This document shows positions 55,511 to 64,000 of a DNA stretch of 64,000 bases, in pieces (position 1 is the first letter of the stretch; the number at the start of each line of letters is the position of its first letter). Origin of the DNA: Bimuria novae-zelandiae CBS 107.79 (Eukaryota > Ascomycota > Dothideomycetes > Pleosporales > Didymosphaeriaceae); the NCBI GenBank assembly GCA_010015655.1, contig ML976691.1, positions 227,849 to 291,848 of the forward strand. The letters run 5' to 3'. The position numbers were made by a program, and so were the translations under genes. The notes below the pieces were generated by a model. It was not told the origin of the DNA. It made no database searches and worked only from the letters and a program-made list of their open reading frames with translations.

Positions 55511-56176
55511 CGAGCGGAAAGCTTGGCGGGTTCTCTGGTAATTTCACGTGCGTTTCCACTAACCTTAGTCCTTGGAACCCGTAATTTTCGATTTTTTTTA
55601 ATGCTGAGTAGTTTTATAAAGTGTAATAGAGTTTAAAGCCTAGTCTGTCCTAGCTAATCACGCCGTGAGATGCAAGCTACCCCGACCTAAATAGCCCTAT
55701 CCGTCGCAACGTATTAACTAAACTACCGAGACCTCATCTCGATGACGAGGCAGACCTTGAAACTGAAGGGGAGGACTGGAGCTACATGGAGAATGCGTAC
55801 CCTAAACCGTAAGCCACACAACCTTACTTTCAGGCCTAGAAGTCGTAGAAGGAAGCCGTTGTATTACAATAGGGGTGGGTATACCTACTCTCTCCTTCGC
55901 GCTCAACACACTGATGCAATCAAAACCAGACTAGACCAAAGAGCACCTATCCAATCCTCACGCTCCTACCCAAAACCACCCCAACGCCAAACTATGCAAG
56001 ACCGCGCAAACCAGGCCAAACCAAGCCACCAACCTCAAAAGCAAGGAGTCAGCACCATGTATCCAATCTCACAGAAAAGCGCCACCCTTTGGACGCGCAA
56101 GATCCAAGCTCTCCAGAAACGAGCCTTTGGTTCGCTTTCTAGCCAGAAGCTTCAGTTGGGCCTCAGGCGAGATAGC
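55511..56176. other. Intergenic, with a possible old repeat remnant
   Basis: Between the ORC2 start and the alpha-actinin stop. A stretch at about 55600-55740 is AT-rich and TpA-rich, like the transposon island, but too short to classify. A 290-codon frame over 55742-56614 is not credible, as it overlaps the alpha-actinin exons. Confidence 0.4.
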
Positions 56177-58332
56177 CTAATTCCCGTTGGTGAGGCCAGT
56201 CCCGTTGTTCTGACCACCCATGTACCGCTGCATGTAGGCGTGATAGTCGTATTTGGCTTGGTCGCGGTCTTCGGCCATGTCGGGGCCCTTATGCTCGGGC
56301 ATGCTCGCGACGAGGTCTTCGATGATTTCGTCGGGGACGAGGGAGTGGCGGAGGTCGAGCTCGGTTACGTATGGCTGCATAATGTAAGTATCTGTGCAAC
56401 AAGTGAAGATGTTCTAGGGACTTACTTTGCCGTCGGCGACCTCCCTGAACGACTCGAAGACCTGCTCGGCTGTGTTCTGGTCTTCTGTCTCGTCCACCAT
56501 GAAGCGGATGAACTGCTCGAAAGTGACGTAGTCGCGCCCTCCACTCGTCTCGCGGAACTTTTCGTGCATTTCTTCTTCGTCGTATACGAGACCCAAGCTG
56601 GCCAATGCTGCTGAGAACTCTAGCTCTTGTAACGAATTCGAGACGTCGCGGTCGAAATGGCGGAACACGGATTCAAATTCCTCAAGCTGTATCGGCGTGA
56701 GGTTGGTCATGTTACGAGCGACCATCTGGTTTTCCAAGAAAGCTAGTTTCTTCGATACGGATGATTTGACTAATCCAAGCTCATATTCAAGCTCGTCGTA
56801 GGTGTAGGTTGTGAAATCGTTCTCTTCTATATTAGCTTCGACACATTGCTCGTCTATTGAAGCAATGACATCCAAGAATTGGTCGCAAGGCGCGAGGTTA
56901 TCGCTAATCTTCTTTGTGTGTTCCAACTGATCTTCAACGTCACCTTCTAAGCCGGATAGTGATATTGACAGAGTGTTTAAGGCAAGCGCGAAGTCGTTGG
57001 CTTTGTCAGCGAAAGATTTGCGGAGTGCGTTCTTGATATCGCGGATCGTTTCGTTGATTACCTGCGAGCGATCGCGTTCGGCTTTCATAAGACTTTTCCA
57101 TGCTGTATCCAAAGCTTCCAGGCTCAGTTCCGCCGGAGGGTCGTACGGGCGTAAACGGTATGTCGATAACTTGGTCTTGATGTTTCCCAACAGTCCAACG
57201 AGATCCGACTTCTCCGCAACCCATGTCCGCTTATTTTTCCGCTTGTATTCGGTGAACTTTCCGGACTGTGCTTTCGCATCTGCGTATGTACCGTCGAATT
57301 TGGCCTCCTCCCACTGCTTGCGCTGCTCGGCAATCTGTCGCAGCAACTCACGCATCCGTTGTTCAAAGTTGTTTTGCATTTCCCAAGCGCCTTGCATATT
57401 TTGTACAAATTTCTCCACACGGCGGCCGGCATTCTCGACACGCTCCATCTGCGAGAAGGCGTGGAACCAGTAGGCAATGTAGGTCATGAGGGAACGTTCG
57501 TCGGGTTTGGCTACGTCGCATACGTCTTCTACGTCGAGCAGGTCGGGAATGCCGATTTCTTTGGAGGCGATGTCGAAGGCGAGCTGCATGTTGCCGCGGT
57601 GGTCGCTCTTGTCTAGGCTGTCGTAGTCGATAAGGTCGGGGCGGTGGATGTCTAAGAGAGCACAACTGTTTGCTGGTCAGTAAATGTCTGGGAACGTCTC
57701 ACATATGACGCACAATGCCAGCCCGTCATTCCAACTTGACGAGAAATCCCGCACTTCGACCTCGTCGTAGCATGCCGTCTTCCGCTGGCACCACAGCAGC
57801 AAGCCCTCCTTCGCACTCAGTCCTTCCTCGTTGATATCACTAATGGTGAATCGGAGAATCAAAGTCCATATCAGGCCTAGTATAATCTTGCTGTTTCCGT
57901 CGACAACATCCTCTGCGCCAATGTTGGTCATCTGTATGCCCCTCCGTTTGATGTAGTCCAGCGACTTGTTGACATTCTCGAACTTCTGTACGCGGAGTTT
58001 CGGCTTGGAGGCATAGCGGCCGAGGGATTCGTTGCTTAGGATTTCGAGGAGATGTATGAGGGCAATCTGGAGTAGTCAGTAAACAAACAGCGGTATGAGA
58101 GTCGAGCGAGCGGTAAGTCGGGGCCAGAGGAGCGCGGAGGGTGACTGACACCGTCGGAGAGGTCTATAATAAGGTCGTTGATCTCAAGCTCTCGTGCCTT
58201 GAGTTTGCTGTTGAGCCTGCAGCGGTCCGCTTAGTATGGGGCGTCTGCAACCAGGGTGCAGGCGGGGGATGCGCACCACTTTGTGAAGGTCTTCTGCTGG
58301 ACCTTAACCCATTGCTGTTCAAGAGGGGCCAT
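56177..58332 (-). CDS. Alpha-actinin, actin cross-linking protein (Ain1-like)
   Basis: Cytoskeletal protein bundling F-actin, in fungi mainly at the cytokinetic ring. Exons complement(56177..56374, 56426..57665, 57714..58066, 58150..58216, 58277..58332) give 637 residues, close to fission yeast Ain1 (621). Order: CH1 (VQQKTFTKWLNSKL, DLIIDLSDGIALIHLLEIL, IGAEDVVDGNSKIILGLIWTLI); CH2 (SAKEGLLLWCQRKT, WNDGLAFCALLDIHRPDLIDYD, MTYIAYWFHAFS); two spectrin-like helical repeats (about residues 255-480); and EF-hands beginning at TPIQLEEFESVF, with a loop DRDVSNSLQELEF. It ends with the PYVTELDLRHSL and YHAYM segments typical of alpha-actinin C-termini. The short first two exons and all intron phases agree. 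Divergent from the antiporter gene. Confidence 0.93.
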
Positions 58333-58710
58333 GGCGGGCAATGGTCATGGAGACTACAGGTTCAGTGTTAGTAAAAAAGAGTGCATGCAGTAGGAATACG
58401 GGCGGAGCGTCCTGTTGGGTGCGGTAGTGGGTTGCGCATCAGCGAAAACAAATGGGGCTGCGGCAGTCGAGGGGTCGGGGGTCCGCATAACCGTTGTCAC
58501 ACCGTCGTTGGCTCGCTCTCCGCTTGCAACTTTACACCCGTCAGCCAATCTTCTTTCGCCGTCTAGCTTCGATTATTATTTCAATTCCAAACAGCGAGAA
58601 CTGTGCCTCGTCTTTCGATCGCTGCTTGCTTCTTGGAGAAGGGCCTACCCGGTGCCTGCCCGAAAGAGCCAATCGCATGAATTCGCGCCTTCCACCTTCC
58701 TTGTGGCATC
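58333..58710. promoter_or_regulatory. Divergent promoter of alpha-actinin and antiporter genes
   Basis: 378 bp between the start codons. No distinct element recognised. Confidence 0.4.
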
Positions 58711-60597
58711 ATGGACGTCAACAATGCTGAAACGGCACCGTCTCTTCCATACCAAGAACCGGCTATAGTCACCATCCTTGTTCAATCGTCGTTTCTGCTT
58801 CTGCTCAATGCTGTCAACGCGGTGCTTGACCGCCTCGTCTATTGCGGGCTTCTAGGTCAAGTGTTGATAGGCATAACGTGGGGTACTCCCGGTGCGAAAT
58901 GGCTCTCATCCGAAGTCGAAGAAGTCATTGTTCAATTGGGCTACCTTGGCCTGATCTTGCTTGTTTATGAAGGTGAATCATGCCCATTCCAACGCGAAGA
59001 AATCGAGAAATTGCGATACCACGTACTACGTTCATATTATCTGTTCCAATGCTTGTAGCCCTACGAATTTTGAACTGATGGAATCCATCAATGAGCACAT
59101 GTGCTGACGCGAGTAGGCGGCCTTTCTACTTCTTTTAGATCCCTCAAGGCCAACCTCGCTCTCTCTTTCGCTGTTGCCTTCACCGGTATTGGAGTGCCAA
59201 TTGCCCTTTCCTATACTCTCCAACCACTTCTGGGAGCAACGGCGATTCAGGCGTTCGCTGCGGGTGCTGCGTTATGTTCAACAAGTCTGGGCACCACTTT
59301 CACAGTCCTTGCTTCGAGCGGATTATCATCCACCAGATTAGGGGTGGTCTTGACCAGTGCAGCCATGATGGATGACGTCGTCGGGTTAGTCATGGTTCAA
59401 GTCATCTCCAATCTTGGTGGAGGCGATATAAATGCCGTGACCATAGTGCGTCCTGTTCTAGTATCGGTGGCCTTCGCATTCATCGTCCCTTTGATTTGTC
59501 GCTTCGTCGTCAAGCCACTGACCGTACTACTGAATCGGTATCGCAAGACTCGCCCGAAAGTCTGGATCAGCAAGCTACTATGTTTGCGACAGTCACCTCT
59601 TGTGATTCATACAGGACTTCTTTTAGGTCTGGTGACTGGCGCCCGCTACGCCAGCACATCCAACTTGTTTGCTGCCTATATTGCCGGAGCCGTGATCAGC
59701 TGGTGGGATAGTGAGGTCCCTCACCCGGTTAAGCCTTTGGAGGAACAAATGGATACGAAGAAGGAAAAGGATTCTCTGCGAGAACACAACGCGGACCAGC
59801 ACGCTGCACCGCGTGAGGCAGGCACGACCCCAGCAGAAGATGTCATTGAACCTACTACCGAGCAAAATAGCGCAGAGGAGTGCGATGCCCACGGTACATC
59901 CAAGAAAGAATCTGTCATCGAGGAAGAGACTTCAGGAGCCGCCATCTATGAGCGATACTATCAACAAACGGCATCTCGAATCTTGCAGCCGTTGTTCTTT
60001 GCGTCCATTGGATTCTCTATCCCGATTACACACATGTTCCAAGGTTCTATCGTATGGCGCGGCATCGTATATACAATCTTGATGACCTTTGGAAAACTTG
60101 TTTGCGGTCTCTGGCTCGTACGGGTCTCTCGCGCGCCCACGAGAGACGCCTTGGCGAAATTGTTAGTAAACTTCAGGCTGCCTTTCATGCCTCACCTGTG
60201 GGGGAAGAAGGAGAGCAGTACTGGTCAGCTACGGGCCCAGCGGGAAATACCTTCGACTGCTGGCAGCAACGAAAGCCCACAGACATCGCCAGCCGCCAAG
60301 CCATTTTCTCTACATCCGCCTCTTATTCTGGCTTGCGCAATGACAGCTCGCGGTGAGATTGGCTTCCTAATCTCCTCCGTGGCAGAGTCGAACGGAGTCT
60401 TCTTATCAGGAACGCCAGCGCCCGGTGTGGAATCCGACATCTTCCTCATTGTAACATGGGCCATTGTTTTATGCACGATCCTTGGTCCGATAGGTGTAGG
60501 TCTGTTGGTGCGCAGGGTGAAGGGGCTCGAGAAGAAGAAGAATGGGGAGCAGGAAGGTTCTGGAAGGGATGTCCTCGGTGTATGGGGCGTGGAGTAG
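58711..60597 (+). CDS. Cation/proton antiporter (Na+/H+ exchanger family, CPA2-like)
   Basis: Membrane exchanger. Exons join(58711..58972, 59117..60597) with a 144 bp intron give 580 residues. About twelve hydrophobic helices are visible. The transport core has AAMMDDVVGLVMVQV (about residues 175-190), the double-Asp motif of helix 5 characteristic of the Na_H_Exchanger fold. It is preceded by GAALCSTSLGTTFTVL and followed by GLLLGLVTGARYAST and a CAMTARGEIGFLIS segment (ARGE in the helix 10-11 region). A hydrophilic loop at about residues 300-365 (many E, K, T) splits the two halves. The ion specificity cannot be read. The protein ends in a Lys/Glu-rich tail. Confidence 0.88.
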
Positions 60598-62249
60598 CTG
60601 AGCCGCGCAACGCGTGTGGCATTTCGGTAGAAGAGTGAGCCAACGGAGGTTGAAGGAGAGACCTCCGGCGTAGCGGTCGTAGTACAAACAAACACTGTCA
60701 CTCATCGAGACGTTGACCCGCATATTACAGCATGACGCCGTGGCGGACACAGCCTCCCGGGAGGTGTGGTTCCGAACATGTTTCAATACCTATTCATGCC
60801 AGTGTACGCGTGTTGTACAAGGTGACTTGTAAACCTCCCAGTGTGGCGATCTCGTGTCGTAGGCGCACATCAGTTGAAATACTATTTTGAGCCGTGCTAC
60901 CGTCGCTGAGTCTTATCGAGCTCGATTTTGTAGCCACCCATGCTTAAACAAACACGTTCAGGAGAACTTCCCGGTCGACATGACTTCGTCTATCGAAACA
61001 ATGCGCTATCCAGCGTTGAAACGCGGAAAGACGGGCGTTTGGGACATGCGGTACATGTCAGCCTGCCTAGACACAAACAAGCAAGCGCTAGTGCAATACA
61101 CGCACATGGACGATATTTGGTCGACAGCAATCAGCAGCCCGTGGTTAAGGGTGGAGCCGCACGCTAAAGGACAGGGTCCTATACCGAGGAGTCGAAGTTG
61201 GAAAAACGGGATACACCGGTGATGGACATTGATGAAAGCCAATATTGCGGTTGCACTCCGTCGACGCCTGGTAGGTTTGAAGCGATGGCAGTGCGTTTCA
61301 GCTGGGCGTCTCTGTGAATCAAGCGGACACCTGAAACGTCAAATTGGATAGAGAGGGCAGAGCCGCCGTCGTTTTTTGCCCTCGAGCTTTTAGCCGCCGC
61401 CGAGCGTGGGAGGTTAGCCGTCCGCCATGTCGTGCTCGTGTTAGTGCGTGAAACATGGCCGCGATCTGTCTTGCTTGGTACGCTGCACAGAAGGCTCGTG
61501 GAATCCGCCATTACGCCTGCAGCCTATGAATGGCTGCTGCCGTTTCTTTGAGGGTTAGAGTGGAGTCAGCGCCGTCACGTGCTGCCGCTGCCCGCATCGC
61601 GGACTCGACCAAGCTAGAGTTAGCCCTTGATTGAAGACAACTCCGCTACGCCCATCAACTCCGGCGCCCACAACTCGCTCCTACCACTGCACTGTTCTTT
61701 CGACGCCTGCGAGCATTTTTGCTTCGCACCGGACTGCCTGCGAGCCTCCTATGACGGCTTCTGGCTAGGATCCACCCTCCTGCCAGCGACGTCCATTGGG
61801 CCGTTGGCCGCCCTCGCCTTCACCGATTGCTCAATCGCAGTCTCCCGCGTCCACGCCTCGTCCACCCCGCAAAACCGGTCCCCGCAACACTCCTTCAACC
61901 TCAGAAGTGTGCGTGTCATAGCCACTCGCAGCACATCGTCTCTTCTCTGCCGCTGGCGACGGTAGCCCCCATCGCTCTTGCGTCCAGCCGTCTCCCCCGC
62001 AGTTCGCAGCTACGTTGGACGCCTCGCGCCCGCCACAGCAGTAGACACTGTTGTCCGCCACATTCTAATAGATAGTACGCCGTGCGCACAATTGTGACTC
62101 CAGGTAGGTACTCAGCGCGATTGGAGCTGCTTAGGCTTTTATGCACCCCTTGCACACCGTTATCTATAGAAAGTCTCCTATTGTTATTTTTGTGTACCTT
62201 GCGCAGTCTGCACCCCATCGCAACTCCAACAGCTGACCGTCAACGCAGC
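60598..62249. other. Intergenic and long leader of the PAK kinase gene
   Basis: 1.65 kb. Only short frames. Near the right end, GTAGGTACT at about 62103 and a pyrimidine-rich TTGCGCAG acceptor at about 62206 could bound a 5' UTR intron of the downstream kinase gene. This is inference. Confidence 0.4.
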
Positions 62250-64000
62250 ATGTACTCGCGCGACCAGTTCATGAACCCGGGGCCCGCCCCGCGGCCCCCT
62301 ACAGACCGACCTCGCCTCGCGCTGACTCCGAACACGAGCAGCAACTTGCCTGGGAACATGGCCGGTCTGAGCCTGCAGTCTCCCATGGGCTACAGCAACG
62401 GCTCAAGCACCTCGTTGATCCGCACACAGTCCGAGAAGAGCTTAGGATCGAATGCTACAGTAAAGGAAGGCACTGTCAAAGTCAAGGATGAGGGTCTTTT
62501 CAAGTCCTTCGTCTGGGCTGATCGTTGGCTCGTCCTTCGTGAGTTCGAGCTCACGTTCTTCAAGAGCCCCAATTCATCCAAGGTGGCGAACACGATTCAG
62601 CTTCGCGACGTGCTTGGCGTCGAACGCTCAGATACCCAGCCTCTTGCATTCGAGATTACTAGATCGTTGAACCCCAACAAGGGTTCCTCTCCCCCTCGCG
62701 ACGGTCCCACTAAGATCATCACTTGCAAGGTGGAGACCGACGACGAGGTTTATTCATGGATAGACAGCATTTATCAACGCTGCCCTAGCATGGGTGGGGT
62801 TAGTAACCCCACCAACTTCACTCACAGAGTGCACGTAGGCTTCGATCCCACAAGCGGTGCCTTCGTTGGACTACCAGTTGAGTGGGAGAAGCTGCTTACT
62901 GCTTCTGCGCTCACCAAGGACGACTATGCAAAGAACCCAAAGGCGGTTTTGGAAGTACTGGAGTTCTACACGGAGAAGCTAGTCAAACGCGCAGATGATC
63001 CGGCCCAATACCCTAGTCTGACACCCACACCGCCTGTGACCGCTGGTGTGGAGAAACAGCTTGGATATGCAGCCGGTGGCAGTTCCATTGCCCCTCCGCG
63101 TCCAGCTCCTCCCAATGGTTATGCTCGCAAAGACAGCTACAGCTTGTCTCGACAGGAGACTCCGCCTAACTCTGGGTACGGATCGCAGCCAGGTGGCATG
63201 CAGCAAGATCCTCGGTATGAACAACAGAGGCGCATGGAGCAAGACCGAGCACGCGAGCAGCAGAGGGCGCGAGAAAGGGAAGAATACGAGCGACAGCGGG
63301 AGCGAGAAGAGTTGGCTGCTTACAGTGCATCTTTGCCGCAGAAGAAGGTACCTTTGGCACAGCAAGAAATTGGTGGTGGCGGTTACAGTTCGCGAGAACA
63401 GAGTCCGTCAGGAGGAGCATCGCGTTACAACCCTAGTCGCCCACCCCCGTCGACCCCAGGAGCTCCTCGAACCCCGCAACAGCAACAGCCACCAGCTTTG
63501 CGCCAGATGGCCGCTCAGCGTCCCGCTCCTTCGGCACCGAGACAACAGAACGGCAATGGTTACGGTTCTTCTGGCGCTCAGGCACAACGTCCTCCCGTGC
63601 AACCAAACTCAAAATACCAGACCTCCAATAACCAGGTGCCACAAGCACGCCCACAGCAAGCGCAACCTCAGCAGAAACAATATCAAAGCTCTGCTGCCCC
63701 TAAACCTCTTAATGTAGCGAAACCTGCTGCGGCACCTGCTAGCGATGCCGTAAAGAAAGCCGAACAAGCACTCACAGCCAAGAAGGAAGAGACGCCACGC
63801 AAAGACGTGCGCATGTCTAGCATGTCGGAGAGCGAAGTTATGGCTAAGCTTCGCGAAGTCGTCTCGAAAGACAAACCCCTGGATTCGTACAACAAGCAGA
63901 AGAAGATTGGCCAGGGTGCCTCAGGCTCTGTCTACGTGGCCCGCATCCGTGAAGGTGCAACATCTCCGATGGCACAGAAATTGCTCCGCGAGAACGGCCC
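62250..64000 (+). CDS. CLA4: Cla4-type p21-activated kinase, N-terminal part (cut by window edge)
   Basis: Ser/Thr kinase acting under Cdc42 in polarity, septation and hyphal growth. The frame is open without introns from the ATG at 62250 to the right edge (583 codons seen). Order: Pro/Ser-rich start (MYSRDQFMNPGPAPRPP); PH domain at about residues 70-180 (VKVKDEGLFKSFVWADRWLV ... VETDDEVYSWIDSIYQRC); CRIB/PBD at about 186-215 (SNPTNFTHRVHVGFDPTSG, then PVEWEKLL), fitting the SxPxxFxHxxHVG consensus; a Gln/Pro/Arg-rich linker of about 330 residues; then the kinase glycine loop IGQGASGSVYVA near residue 552. The PH domain before CRIB separates Cla4 from Ste20, which lacks it. The catalytic core lies beyond the window. 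Confidence 0.93.
   Translation, partial: MYSRDQFMNPGPAPRPPTDRPRLALTPNTSSNLPGNMAGLSLQSPMGYSNGSSTSLIRTQSEKSLGSNATVKEGTVKVKDEGLFKSFVWADRWLVLREFELTFFKSPNSSKVANTIQLRDVLGVERSDTQPLAFEITRSLNPNKGSSPPRDGPTKIITCKVETDDEVYSWIDSIYQRCPSMGGVSNPTNFTHRVHVGFDPTSGAFVGLPVEWEKLLTASALTKDDYAKNPKAVLEVLEFYTEKLVKRADDPAQYPSLTPTPPVTAGVEKQLGYAAGGSSIAPPRPAPPNGYARKDSYSLSRQETPPNSGYGSQPGGMQQDPRYEQQRRMEQDRAREQQRAREREEYERQREREELAAYSASLPQKKVPLAQQEIGGGGYSSREQSPSGGASRYNPSRPPPSTPGAPRTPQQQQPPALRQMAAQRPAPSAPRQQNGNGYGSSGAQAQRPPVQPNSKYQTSNNQVPQARPQQAQPQQKQYQSSAAPKPLNVAKPAAAPASDAVKKAEQALTAKKEETPRKDVRMSSMSESEVMAKLREVVSKDKPLDSYNKQKKIGQGASGSVYVARIREGATSPMAQKLLRENG

Noticed and set aside
55742..56614. 290-codon plus-strand frame
   Set aside because: Its 3' third overlaps well-supported alpha-actinin exons and the rest is low-complexity.
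61627..61965. 112-codon plus-strand frame upstream of the PAK kinase
   Set aside because: Most likely leader sequence; Ser/Arg/Pro-rich without a domain.

Overview
The window looks like a filamentous ascomycete (Pezizomycotina). Genes are intron-bearing, with short 40-170 bp GT-AG introns. The gene set includes a fungal Zn2Cys6 regulator, a hybrid histidine kinase, ATG101 and a Cla4-type kinase. One 20 kb block is AT-rich and full of TAG/TAA codons at former CAG/CAA/TGG positions, the signature of repeat-induced point mutation (RIP). A dothideomycete of the Pleosporales is my best guess; that is inference, not proof.

Gene-rich left arm (1-31.2 kb). In order: a Zn2Cys6 transcription factor running off the left edge and divergent from a DHA1-type MFS exporter; an F-box protein divergent from a hybrid histidine kinase; a 2EXR-like protein with C-terminal repeats; ATG101; a sugar transporter; a ubiquitin-specific protease ending in a CaaX-like motif, divergent from mitochondrial ribosomal protein uL5m; and a SET-domain protein. 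Next comes the most interesting pair. The first gene encodes a secreted precursor with 18 near-identical repeats sharing an invariant AWNGFAE core separated by KR/KKR (Kex2) sites. The second, divergently transcribed across a 2.3 kb intergenic region, encodes a UstYa-type DUF3328 oxidase with both HxxHC motifs. Together they look like the core of a fungal dikaritin-type RiPP (ribosomally made cyclic peptide) locus whose product I cannot match to a known compound. A small coiled-coil gene and a GT8-type glycosyltransferase follow.

Transposon island (32379-52496). This is one nested stack. The outermost layer is a compact element with 90 bp inverted terminal repeats and remnants of reverse transcriptase, RNase H and tyrosine recombinase, i.e. 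a DIRS-like YR retrotransposon of about 3.1 kb once the insertions are subtracted. Into it went a pogo/Fot1-type DNA transposon (inside the left inverted repeat, TA duplication), a solo LTR (duplication AATAT), Ty3/gypsy copy A (duplication ACTAT, itself carrying a second solo LTR with duplication ATAAT) and Ty3/gypsy copy B (duplication CCTTA, splitting the recombinase). Both gypsy copies carry, between pol and the 3' LTR, an antisense reading frame whose Cys (or RIP-type Cys-to-Tyr) spacing is that of a Zn2Cys6 cluster.

Right arm (52.5-64 kb). A probable GPI-anchored secreted protein, ORC2, an alpha-actinin (Ain1-like) divergent from a cation/proton antiporter, and the first 1.75 kb of a Cla4-type PAK kinase cut by the right edge.

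All exon boundaries were deduced by eye from reading frame, GT-AG sites and family expectation. No alignment or RNA evidence was available.
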